A DNA stretch of 21,371 nt. It comes from Rhodobacteraceae bacterium UBA2776 (GTDB taxonomy: Bacteria > Pseudomonadota > Alphaproteobacteria > Rhodobacterales > Rhodobacteraceae). The translations under genes were made by a program, and so were the position numbers. This document shows positions 1 to 6,434 of this stretch, piece after piece. The stretch is taken from assembly GCA_002352425.1 (NCBI GenBank), contig DEIK01000051.1:1-21371 (forward strand), in the 5' to 3' direction. The first letter of the stretch is position 1; each line of letters opens with the position of its first letter. The notes under the pieces were generated by a model. It did no database searches, was not told the DNA's origin, and saw only the letters and a list, made by a program, of their open reading frames with translations.

Positions 1-41
1 ACCCTTGCGCATCCGCCGCCCTTGCTCCGAAAGAAAAAACC

Positions 42-2234
42 GTGACTGAAGTATCTGATCTGATGACCCCGCTCTCCCGTGCTTTAACACGTAAGGGATA
101 TGAAACCCTCACGCCTGTTCAGGCGGCCATGTCTGACCCTGATTTGCTGGGCAAAGATGCGCTGGTGTCGGCACAGACCGGATCGGGCAAGACCGTGGCC
201 TTTGGCATCGCGATGGCGCCGACCCTTATGGAGGAGGCCGAGAGCTTTGCCCGGGCTGGCGCGCCGTTGTCGTTGATCATTGCACCGACGCGCGAATTGG
301 CGTTGCAAGTGATGCGCGAACTTCAGTGGTTGTACGCAGAAACTGGCGCGCGTTTTGGATCGTGCGTTGGGGGCATGGATGCCCGCACTGAACGGCGCAC
401 GCTGGATCGTGGTGTTCACATCGTGGTTGGCACGCCCGGTCGTTTGCGCGACCACATCACCCGTGGTGCGCTGGATCTGTCCGAGTTGCGCGTGGCCGTG
501 CTGGATGAAGCCGACGAGATGCTTGATCTGGGTTTTCGCGATGATCTGGAGTTCATTCTAAAAGCCGCGCCTGATGAGCGCCGCACATTGCTGTTTTCTG
601 CCACGGTGTCGCGCCCCATCGCCTTGCTGGCCAAAACCTATCAGCGTGACGCGGTTCGCATTGAAACCAAAAGCGAAACCAAACAGCACAGCGATATTGA
701 GTACCGCGCCTTGGTGGTGAAACCCGCCGACAAGGAAAATGCCATCATCAACCTGCTGCGTTACTACGAGGCGCAAAATGCGCTCGTTTTCTGTGGCACA
801 CGGGCGGCTGTGAACCACATGACGTCGAAATTCAACAACCGCGGCATGTCGGTTGTGGCGCTGTCGGGTGAGCTGAGCCAGAATGAACGCACCCACGCGC
901 TGCAATCCATGCGCGATGGGCGGGCCCGGGTTTGTATTGCGACGGATGTGGCCGCGCGCGGCATTGATTTGCCAGGTCTTGATTTGGTGATCCACGCCGA
1001 TCTACCACAGAATAAAGAAGCCCTGCTGCACCGTTCGGGTCGCACCGGCCGCGCCGGTTCCAAAGGGGTTTCAGCGCTGATCGTGCCAATGAGCCAACGC
1101 AAGAAAGCCGAACGCCTGTTGGGTTGGGCGGGTGTGACCGCCAAGTGGGACACGCCGCCAACCGCTAAAATGGTACAGGAACGCGATAATGAGCGCCTAA
1201 TCGAAGGGTTTGTCGTAAGCAACAAGCCTGACACGGAGTTCGTTGCGCGGTTCTTGGAAAAATACACGCCCGATCAGATCGCGGCTGCTTATATCGAGCA
1301 ATACCGCAGTCAGCGTTCCGCCCCTGAAGATTTGCAAACGGTTTCTGTGACAGGGCCGGATGTAAAGGCCGCGCGGGATGAGTTTGCCGAAAGCACTTGG
1401 ATTTCGCTGACCATCGGGCGCGAGCAAAATGCTGAACCACGCTGGTTGTTGCCGATGATGTGTCGCGCAGGTGACATTACCAAGCGCGATATTGGTGCAA
1501 TCCGGATGCAGCAAAGCGAGACCTTTGTGCAGTTGAATGCGCAGATTTCCAACGGGTTTATGAAAGCACTTGGCGGCAAGGCCGAGTTGGAAGAGGGCAT
1601 CAAAGTGACCGTTCTGGACACGCCGCCTGATTTGCCGCCTCAACCGCGTGGCAAACCTTCGGGTGGCAAACGGCCCTATCAGCGTCGCGAAGGTGGCGAT
1701 GGTGGCAAGCCTGCTTACAAAGGTAAAAAGAAATGGGAGCCGAATGATCGCGATGGCGCCAAACCTGCCTATGCTGGCAAACCCGCGCGTGACGGCGAGA
1801 AATCGGGCTATAAAGGCAAGAAGAAGTGGGACAACGACAGCCGTGATGGCGGCAAGCCTGCCTATAAGGGCAAAAAGAAGTGGGACAATGATGACAGCGA
1901 TGCCCCACGCACGCCCTATAAAGGTAAATCCAAGTGGGACAAAGAGGGCAGTAAGTCGGCCGCAAAACCTGCCGGAGACAAGCCGAAATCGGCGACCAAG
2001 TATGACTCCAAGCCACGTCATAAAGAAGCGCCCAAGTCTGATTTCGCCCCCAAATTCGGTGGCGAGGCAGATGCGATGCCTAGCCGAAAAGGTGGCAAAC
2101 CAAAGCCCAAGAACCTAGGGGCCAATGATCGCGGTGCGAAAAAGCCACGTCACAAGGCCACCGGCAAGGGCAAGTTTGCCAAACCGGCGGCGAAGAAAAA
2201 GACCGTCAAGCCGATGGGTAAAAAACGGGACTAG
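42..2234 (+). CDS. DEAD-box ATP-dependent RNA helicase with DbpA-like RNA-binding domain and basic tail
   Basis: Probable RNA helicase that uses ATP to unwind structured RNA, likely in ribosome assembly or RNA decay/cold adaptation as for the DeaD/CsdA and DbpA groups. Seen in the 730-residue product: Q-motif region around 20-30, Walker A AQTGSGKT (44-51), APTREL (81-86), TPGR (131-134), DEAD box (155-158), SAT (186-188), TDVAARGID (301-309) and HRSGRTGRAG (330-339). Residues about 453-527 resemble the DbpA/CsdA C-terminal RNA-binding fold. From about 535 on, the chain is Lys/Gly/Pro rich with five imperfect copies of a YKGKKKW-type unit (about 559-632), a likely disordered RNA-binding tail. 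The start is a GTG without a clear Shine-Dalgarno; an in-frame ATG at 63 is an alternative. At 730 residues it is longer than E. coli DeaD (about 630), mostly because of the tail. The exact subfamily is not certain. Confidence 0.93.
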   Translation: MTEVSDLMTPLSRALTRKGYETLTPVQAAMSDPDLLGKDALVSAQTGSGKTVAFGIAMAPTLMEEAESFARAGAPLSLIIAPTRELALQVMRELQWLYAETGARFGSCVGGMDARTERRTLDRGVHIVVGTPGRLRDHITRGALDLSELRVAVLDEADEMLDLGFRDDLEFILKAAPDERRTLLFSATVSRPIALLAKTYQRDAVRIETKSETKQHSDIEYRALVVKPADKENAIINLLRYYEAQNALVFCGTRAAVNHMTSKFNNRGMSVVALSGELSQNERTHALQSMRDGRARVCIATDVAARGIDLPGLDLVIHADLPQNKEALLHRSGRTGRAGSKGVSALIVPMSQRKKAERLLGWAGVTAKWDTPPTAKMVQERDNERLIEGFVVSNKPDTEFVARFLEKYTPDQIAAAYIEQYRSQRSAPEDLQTVSVTGPDVKAARDEFAESTWISLTIGREQNAEPRWLLPMMCRAGDITKRDIGAIRMQQSETFVQLNAQISNGFMKALGGKAELEEGIKVTVLDTPPDLPPQPRGKPSGGKRPYQRREGGDGGKPAYKGKKKWEPNDRDGAKPAYAGKPARDGEKSGYKGKKKWDNDSRDGGKPAYKGKKKWDNDDSDAPRTPYKGKSKWDKEGSKSAAKPAGDKPKSATKYDSKPRHKEAPKSDFAPKFGGEADAMPSRKGGKPKPKNLGANDRGAKKPRHKATGKGKFAKPAAKKKTVKPMGKKRD

Positions 2235-2239
2235 GCTCT

Positions 2240-2312
2240 CAAACGCTCATCGGCCCCTGCCGGGGCACTCTTCGCTGTCGCGAGGAAAGCCGTAAGGCTT
2301 GATGAGCGGTTG
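2240..2312 (+). other. Cloverleaf-like intergenic element (possible structured RNA or bidirectional 3' end)
   Basis: This 73-nt stretch between the convergent ends of the helicase and the small minus-strand gene folds by eye into a four-way junction. P1 pairs 2240-2251 with 2301-2312 (12 positions, one A-G mismatch, core CGCTCATC/GATGAGCG). P2 pairs 2253-2257 with 2262-2266 (GCCCC/GGGGC). P3 pairs 2269-2275 with 2280-2286 (seven pairs, one U-G). P4 pairs 2287-2291 with 2296-2300 (AAGCC/GGCTT) closed by GTAA, a GNRA-type tetraloop on the plus strand. Almost every base is paired. There is no T-tract, so it is not a classic intrinsic terminator. The U-G pair and GNRA loop mildly favour the plus strand. 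It could be a 3' UTR structure, a small RNA or a dispersed repeat; no known family was recognised. Confidence 0.55.
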
Positions 2313-2318
2313 GAGGCG

Positions 2319-2621
2319 TTAATTGATCTGGATGGTTTGGCGCAAATTCCCGCTGTTTTGATCAAATATCAGGATTTCATTACCCGTTGTCACCACAGCA
2401 TACCAACCCGCGCCAATAGTGTAACTGCTGGCTGTGGTGCCATCAGGCAGGGTGATGCTGCTTGGCAAGCTGACCTGAGCAGGTTTGGCATTAATCCGCA
2501 TGACAAGCAGGCCAATGATCACTACAACGCCCACAATCATCGTGCCGGTCAACACTGTAACCAGTCGGCGCAAAAACTTCAGGTTTGCAGGCTCAACCGG
2601 CTGCATCGGAGCGTCATTCAT
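2319..2621 (-). CDS. Small single-pass membrane protein (DUF6476-like)
   Basis: A 100-residue protein of unknown function. It has a short polar N-terminus, one hydrophobic segment at about 21-41 (preceded by KFLRRL, so probably N-in), and a C-terminal part of about 55 residues rich in Ser/Thr/Gly that ends in an apparent beta-rich stretch (AGWYAVVTTGNEILIFD). The pattern fits the small Rhodobacterales family I know as DUF6476, usually found beside an RluA-type gene; the family name is from memory. The start ATG (2621-2619) has GAGGAT at 2636-2631, nine bases upstream, which supports it over the in-frame ATG 33 bases further upstream. The start codon overlaps that of the divergent synthase gene. 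The gene converges on the helicase across the cloverleaf element. Confidence 0.75.
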   Translation of the reverse strand: MNDAPMQPVEPANLKFLRRLVTVLTGTMIVGVVVIIGLLVMRINAKPAQVSLPSSITLPDGTTASSYTIGAGWYAVVTTGNEILIFDQNSGNLRQTIQIN

Positions 2622-2622
2622 G
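2619..2622. other. Shared CATG: overlapping start codons of divergent genes
   Basis: The tetranucleotide CATG provides ATG on the plus strand (2620-2622, pseudouridine synthase) and ATG on the minus strand (2621-2619, small membrane protein). Each has a good Shine-Dalgarno inside the other's coding sequence: GGAG at 2608-2611 (plus, 8-base spacing) and GAGGAT at 2636-2631 (minus, 9-base spacing). There is no intergenic space, so both promoters must lie within the opposing gene. Confidence 0.8.
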
Positions 2623-3666
2623 GCTGAAACATCCTCAATATCCGTTGTCATCTCGGACAACCATCCGTTCACCCGTCTTGATAAAGGGTTATCAAAGGAT
2701 GTGCCAGAGGCGGCGAACCTGAGCCGCTCGCGCTTGGCCAAGCTGATCGCGGCGGGCCAGGTGACGTTGAACGGCGTGGTTGAAGTGAACCAAAAGGCCA
2801 AGATCGCGGCGGGGGATGTGGTCGAAATAACTGTGCCGGTGGCCAGCGAAAGCCATATCGAGGCCGAGGATATTCCGTTGGACGTGGTTTTTGAAGATGA
2901 TGATCTGATCGTCATCAACAAACCCGTCGGCATGGTGGTGCATCCCGCCCCCGGCACGCCATCAGGCACTCTGGTCAACGCACTTATGCACTACTGCGGT
3001 GACAGCCTATCGGGTGTTGGCGGTGTCGCACGCCCCGGCATTGTGCACCGGATCGACAAAGAAACGTCGGGGTTGTTGGTGGTCGCCAAATCAGATGTCG
3101 CGCACCACGGTCTGGCGGCGCAATTTGAAAAACACACCGTCGAGCGGCGCTATCTGGCGGTGGTTTACGGCGCGCCGGATGCTTATGATCCACGTCTGCG
3201 TGGTGTGAAGGGTGTGAATTTCGAGTCTGGCAACATCATGCGTATCACCACACAATTGGCCCGCCACAAAACCGACCGCCAAAAACAGGCCGTGTTGTTT
3301 GGCAGTGGGCGTCACGCCGTAACCCGTTCGCGCATTATCGAGCCACTTGGTGATCCCGTCGTGGCCTCATTGATTGAATGCTGGCTGGAAACAGGCCGTA
3401 CCCACCAGATCAGAGTGCATATGTCCCACGCGGGGCATGGATTAATTGGTGATCCTGTCTATGGCGGGCGGCGCAAGCTGTCCGTGAAGTCAGTTGGCGA
3501 AAAAGGGCAGGCCGCCGCCAAGGCGTTTTCGCGTCAGGCGCTTCATGCCGCCACTTTGGGGTTTATTCATCCGGTGACGGGCGAAAATCTGCAGTTCGAG
3601 GCCAAAATGCCGGATGATATGGTAAATCTCATTGCGGAATTGAAACAGAAAAGCACGCTTGCGTGA
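2620..3666 (+). CDS. RluA-family 23S rRNA pseudouridine synthase (RluD-like)
   Basis: Isomerises uridine to pseudouridine in RNA, most likely in 23S rRNA as for RluD. The 348-residue product has an S4 RNA-binding domain at about 18-73 (RLDKGLSKDVPE..SRSRLAKLI..GQVTLNG) and the RluA catalytic domain from about 85. The signature HRIDKETSGLLVVAK is at 143-157, with Asp146 the expected catalytic residue. A later RTHQIRVHMSHAGHGLIGDP segment is also typical. The frame stays open upstream to 2485, but the ATG at 2620 is chosen because GGAG precedes it by 8 bases and it places the S4 domain normally; the extra 45 residues would overlap the minus-strand gene and have no recognisable content. rpoH follows after 160 bases. 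RluD-like specificity is inferred from domain layout only. Confidence 0.93.
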   Translation: MAETSSISVVISDNHPFTRLDKGLSKDVPEAANLSRSRLAKLIAAGQVTLNGVVEVNQKAKIAAGDVVEITVPVASESHIEAEDIPLDVVFEDDDLIVINKPVGMVVHPAPGTPSGTLVNALMHYCGDSLSGVGGVARPGIVHRIDKETSGLLVVAKSDVAHHGLAAQFEKHTVERRYLAVVYGAPDAYDPRLRGVKGVNFESGNIMRITTQLARHKTDRQKQAVLFGSGRHAVTRSRIIEPLGDPVVASLIECWLETGRTHQIRVHMSHAGHGLIGDPVYGGRRKLSVKSVGEKGQAAAKAFSRQALHAATLGFIHPVTGENLQFEAKMPDDMVNLIAELKQKSTLA

Positions 3667-3732
3667 GGAATTGACACATTTCTGGATACTTGCATGGCGC
3701 ATATACATATAGTTTTAACCAAACCGATTTAT

Positions 3733-3754
3733 GGCCCAGATAGGGCTCTGGGCC
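3733..3754. promoter_or_regulatory. Perfect 8-bp inverted repeat upstream of rpoH
   Basis: GGCCCAGA (3733-3740) and TCTGGGCC (3747-3754) form a perfect inverted repeat with a 6-base centre. Its right arm abuts and slightly overlaps the CTTGAAA of the candidate heat-shock promoter. No T-tract follows, so an operator or an RNA hairpin fits better than a terminator for the preceding gene. Confidence 0.5.
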
Positions 3755-3780
3755 TTGAAAACACGAAAACTATGCCTATG
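3754..3780 (+). promoter_or_regulatory. Candidate RpoH-type (heat-shock) promoter of rpoH
   Basis: CTTGAAA at 3754-3760 resembles the -35 of sigma-32 promoters. CCTATG (3775-3780), 15 bases after CTTGAA, sits in a plausible -10 position (compare alphaproteobacterial heat-shock -10 elements such as CCTATnT). Transcription would begin at about 3787. Autoregulation of rpoH is known in some alphaproteobacteria; for this site it is inference from the motif alone. Confidence 0.35.
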
Positions 3781-3781
3781 T

Positions 3782-3804
3782 TGATGTTAAGCCTATAAAC
3801 ATCA
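3782..3804. promoter_or_regulatory. Inverted repeat TGATGTT-N9-AACATCA in the rpoH leader
   Basis: TGATGTT (3782-3788) and AACATCA (3798-3804) are perfect inverted repeats just before the Shine-Dalgarno AGGGGGG (3813-3819) of rpoH. It could be a binding site for a regulator, or a weak A/U-rich hairpin if transcription starts upstream of it. The stem does not include the Shine-Dalgarno, so an RNA thermometer is not supported. Confidence 0.3.
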
Positions 3805-3826
3805 CTACAATTAGGGGGGCACTATT

Positions 3827-4723
3827 ATGAGCAATTACACAGGACTACCAGCACCGTCACCGGAGCAGGGGTTGAACAATTATCTTCAGAGCATCCGCAA
3901 ATTCCCAATGCTGGAACCTGAAGAAGAGTACATGCTGGCCAAAAGCTGGGTCGAGAATGAGGACACAGAGGCAGCCCACAAACTGGTCACATCCCACCTG
4001 CGATTGGCGGCTAAAATCGCCATGGGCTATCGCGGCTATGGATTGCCGCAAGCTGAAGTGATTTCGGAAGCCAATGTCGGGTTAATGCAGGCTGTGAAAC
4101 GGTTTGACCCTGAAAAAGGGTTCCGGTTGTCGACCTATGCAATGTGGTGGATCCGCGCCAGCATTCAGGAATTTGTGCTGCGGTCGTGGTCTTTGGTCAA
4201 ACTTGGTACCACGTCGGCGCAGAAAAAGCTGTTCTTTAACCTGCGCAAAGCCAAATCCCGCATTGGCGCGTTGGAGGAGGGTGATATGCGGCCCGAAAAC
4301 GTCGCGCGCATTGCCTCGGACTTGGGCGTCACCGAGACAGAAGTGATCTCGATGAACCGTCGGATGTCGGGCGGTGATGCCTCGCTAAATGCTCAAGTCG
4401 GCTCAGACGGCGAAGGCACTATGCAGTGGCAGGACTGGTTGGAAGACGAGGATGCCGATCAGGCAGGTGATTATGCTGACAAGGACGAGTTGGACGTACG
4501 GCGCGAGTTGTTGGTTGAGGCAATGGATGTTTTGAATGATCGTGAAAAGTCGATTTTGGAGCAACGTCGTCTAAAGGATAAGCCTGTGACGCTGGAAGAA
4601 CTGTCCGGCCAGTATGATGTATCGCGTGAGCGCATTCGTCAGATTGAGGTACGGGCGTTTGAGAAAATCCAGACGCGGATGCGGGATTTGGCCAAGGACA
4701 AGGGTATGATGATACCAGCTTAA
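3827..4723 (+). CDS. rpoH: RNA polymerase sigma-32 factor (heat-shock sigma factor RpoH)
   Basis: Directs RNA polymerase to heat-shock and related stress promoters. The 298-residue product carries sigma region 2 at about 48-120 (LVTSHLRLAAKIAM..LSTYAMWWIRASIQEFVLRSWSLVK) and, directly after it, the RpoH box QKKLFFNLR at 132-140, which separates RpoH from housekeeping sigma-70 factors. Region 4 at the C-terminus has the helix-turn-helix VTLEELSGQYDVSRERIRQIE. Length is normal for the family. The start ATG has AGGGGGG 7 bases upstream. It follows the RluA-type gene and is closed by a strong terminator at 4766-4804. Rhodobacterales often carry two RpoH paralogues; which one this is (RpoH-I or RpoH-II type) I cannot settle by eye. 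Confidence 0.96.
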   Translation: MSNYTGLPAPSPEQGLNNYLQSIRKFPMLEPEEEYMLAKSWVENEDTEAAHKLVTSHLRLAAKIAMGYRGYGLPQAEVISEANVGLMQAVKRFDPEKGFRLSTYAMWWIRASIQEFVLRSWSLVKLGTTSAQKKLFFNLRKAKSRIGALEEGDMRPENVARIASDLGVTETEVISMNRRMSGGDASLNAQVGSDGEGTMQWQDWLEDEDADQAGDYADKDELDVRRELLVEAMDVLNDREKSILEQRRLKDKPVTLEELSGQYDVSRERIRQIEVRAFEKIQTRMRDLAKDKGMMIPA

Positions 4724-4765
4724 GGTCCATTTGATCAGGGATTGCGCCGCCTTCGGCGTCGCCCC

Positions 4766-4804
4766 GGGCGCTGACCCCTGACGGGGCCAGCGCCCTTTTT
4801 GTTT
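4766..4804 (+). terminator. Rho-independent terminator of rpoH
   Basis: GGGCGCTG (4766-4773) pairs with CAGCGCCC (4788-4795). Inside it CCCC (4775-4778) pairs with GGGG (4783-4786) around a short loop. The tract TTTTTGTTT follows at 4796-4804. It lies 43 bases after the rpoH stop codon and fits a classic intrinsic terminator. Confidence 0.92.
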
Positions 4805-4907
4805 CAATTGAAAATCACGCTTGCTCGCCACAGGTAATTACAGTGTTTGACAGAATAAATTTCAACAGGGCGATTTAGCATCCTGCTGGCAAAGCGAGCG
4901 AAAGAAA

Positions 4908-5201
4908 TTGTGGACTGGGGCCAGCCCAGAGCGTGCCGCCACCGGTATGAAGAACTTCCTGAATGCCCTGACGAAAGGCGAGGCGCTGACAAAACGGCAA
5001 AGCGATGTATTCGCTGAGTTGGGCATAGATGGCACGGAAATGGCAAAGCGCATGCAAGAGGATGCCGCAGGCGGAATTATTGCTGTTCTGGATGCGCTGG
5101 GTCAGCTGGAAGCCTATCCGGCAACTTCCGGCTCTATCCGGGATCTTCCGCTTTACTGTAAAACTCTCTGTCAACGCACAGCTACAATAAGGGCAGGTTG
5201 A
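4908..5201 (+). pseudogene. Fragment of a phage tail tape-measure protein (TP901-like), degenerate
   Basis: A reading frame of about 97 codons opening at a TTG with no Shine-Dalgarno. Roughly residues 5-70 (ASPERAATGMKNFLNALT, KRQSDVFAELGID, AKRMQEDAAGGIIAVLDAL) look like an internal piece of TP901-type phage tail tape-measure proteins, which contain a segment of the kind ATKGQ..LGLD..AKRMQ.DA. Such proteins are usually many hundreds of residues long, so this is a stub. The in-frame sequence upstream reaches a stop at 4848 without further resemblance, and similarity ends near 5118. It sits alone between the rpoH terminator and the ivd promoter and is probably a relic of a lost prophage or gene-transfer element. 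The match is by eye and from memory. Confidence 0.6.
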
Positions 5202-5206
5202 GGCTA

Positions 5207-5236
5207 TTGACCCGAATCGCAGCCTTGGTCTATTAA
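5207..5236 (+). promoter_or_regulatory. Candidate sigma-70 promoter of the leucine-catabolism operon
   Basis: TTGACC (5207-5212) and TATTAA (5231-5236), separated by 18 bases, form a plausible -35/-10 pair ahead of ivd. Transcription would start at about 5243, within the palindrome at 5236-5253, which is a good place for a repressor. Confidence 0.45.
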
Positions 5237-5253
5237 TTGAACAACTGTTCAAT
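5236..5253. promoter_or_regulatory. 18-bp palindromic operator upstream of ivd
   Basis: ATTGAACA-AC-TGTTCAAT is a perfect inverted repeat with 8-base arms and a 2-base centre, overlapping the -10 element and likely start of the ivd promoter, 17 bases before the ATG. Such a compact palindrome suits a TetR- or GntR-type repressor. Branched-chain amino acid operons in proteobacteria are often controlled by local regulators (LiuR, LiuQ), but no regulator gene lies in this window, so the partner is unknown. Confidence 0.6.
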
Positions 5254-5270
5254 AACCGACGGGAGTCCCC

Positions 5271-6434
5271 ATGTTTAATGCTGTGATGAATTTCGATCTG
5301 GGTGAGGATGTGAACGCCATCCGCGATATGGTGCATCGGTTTGCACAAGACCGTATCAAACCGATGGCCGCTGATGTGGACTTGAATAATGAATTCCCCA
5401 ACGAGCTGTGGCGCGAATTTGGTGATTTGGGCCTGTTGGGTGTGACCACGCCCGAGGCCTATGGCGGCGCTGATATGTCCTATTTGGCGCATGTTGTGGC
5501 GGTTGAAGAAATCGCGCGGGCCTCGGCCAGCATCAGCTTGTCCTACGGCGCGCATTCCAATCTGTGCGTCAATCAGATCAAACGAAACGGCACCGAAGAA
5601 CAAAAACTGAAATTTCTGCCCAAGCTTATTTCCGGCGAACATGTCGGGGCCTTGGCGATGTCAGAGGCGGGGGCCGGATCGGATGTGGTTTCGATGAAGC
5701 TGCGGGCCGAAAAGAAGAACGGCTATTACACGTTGAGCGGCACCAAATTCTGGATCACCAACGGACCTGACGCCAACACCATCGTGGTTTATGCCAAAAC
5801 TGACCCCGAGGCCGGACCACGTGGCATCACCGCCTTTATCGTGGAAACGGATGCCAAAGGCTTTTCCACCAGCCCACATTTTGACAAAATGGGCATGCGC
5901 GGCTCCAACACCGCCGAGCTGATCTTCGATAACGTCGAAGTGCCGTTTGAAAACGTGCTGGGTGAAGAGGGGCGCGGCGTTGCCGTTTTGATGTCTGGTC
6001 TGGATTATGAGCGCGTGGTTTTATCGGGCATTGGCACCGGCATTATGGCGGCTTGTATGGACGAGGTGATGCCTTATATTGCTGAGCGCAAACAGTTCGG
6101 CAAACCGATCGGTGAATTCCAACTGATGCAGGCCAAAATCGCAGACATGTACACGGCGATGAATTCGGCCCGCGCTTACACCTACGAAGTCGCCAAGGCC
6201 TGTGATCGTGGCGAAGTCACCCGCCAAGATGCGGCGGCCTGCGTGCTTTATGCGTCTGAACAGGCAATGGTACAGGCCCACCAAGCGGTGCAAGCGATGG
6301 GCGGCACGGGCTATATGAACGAAAGCACGGTCAGCCGTTTGATGCGCGATGCCAAGCTGATGGAAATCGGCGCCGGCACCAGCGAGATCCGCCGGATGTT
6401 GATCGGACGCGAATTGATGGGGGCGATGAAATGA
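5271..6434 (+). CDS. ivd: Isovaleryl-CoA dehydrogenase
   Basis: FAD-dependent acyl-CoA dehydrogenase, expected to oxidise isovaleryl-CoA to 3-methylcrotonyl-CoA in leucine breakdown and to pass electrons to electron-transfer flavoprotein. The 387-residue product matches the family length. Seen: YGAHSNLCVNQI (92-103), the FAD/substrate segment AMSEAGAGSDV (129-139), FWITNG (160-165) and the C-terminal GGTGYMNE..MRDAK signature (344-362). Glu247 in DYERVVLSG corresponds to the isovaleryl-CoA dehydrogenase base, which lies on this helix rather than at the C-terminal position used by most acyl-CoA dehydrogenases. This and the downstream carboxylase genes support the specific assignment. GGGAG (5261-5265) precedes the ATG. 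The stop overlaps the mccB start (ATGA), indicating one operon. Confidence 0.94.
   Translation: MFNAVMNFDLGEDVNAIRDMVHRFAQDRIKPMAADVDLNNEFPNELWREFGDLGLLGVTTPEAYGGADMSYLAHVVAVEEIARASASISLSYGAHSNLCVNQIKRNGTEEQKLKFLPKLISGEHVGALAMSEAGAGSDVVSMKLRAEKKNGYYTLSGTKFWITNGPDANTIVVYAKTDPEAGPRGITAFIVETDAKGFSTSPHFDKMGMRGSNTAELIFDNVEVPFENVLGEEGRGVAVLMSGLDYERVVLSGIGTGIMAACMDEVMPYIAERKQFGKPIGEFQLMQAKIADMYTAMNSARAYTYEVAKACDRGEVTRQDAAACVLYASEQAMVQAHQAVQAMGGTGYMNESTVSRLMRDAKLMEIGAGTSEIRRMLIGRELMGAMK

Noticed and set aside
2253..2300. Intrinsic terminator for the helicase made of the GCCCC/GGGGC and AAGCC/GGCTT hairpins
   Set aside because: Neither hairpin is followed by a T-tract; the cloverleaf description explains the pairing better.
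3671..3700. TTGACA at 3671-3676 as a housekeeping promoter for rpoH
   Set aside because: No acceptable -10 hexamer lies 16-18 bases downstream; the first A/T-rich hexamer is about 24 bases away.
4875..5642. Minus-strand open frame of 255 codons across the ivd promoter and gene start
   Set aside because: It runs antisense through ivd and the tape-measure remnant, with no ribosome site or recognisable domain; it is a shadow of the coding bias of ivd.
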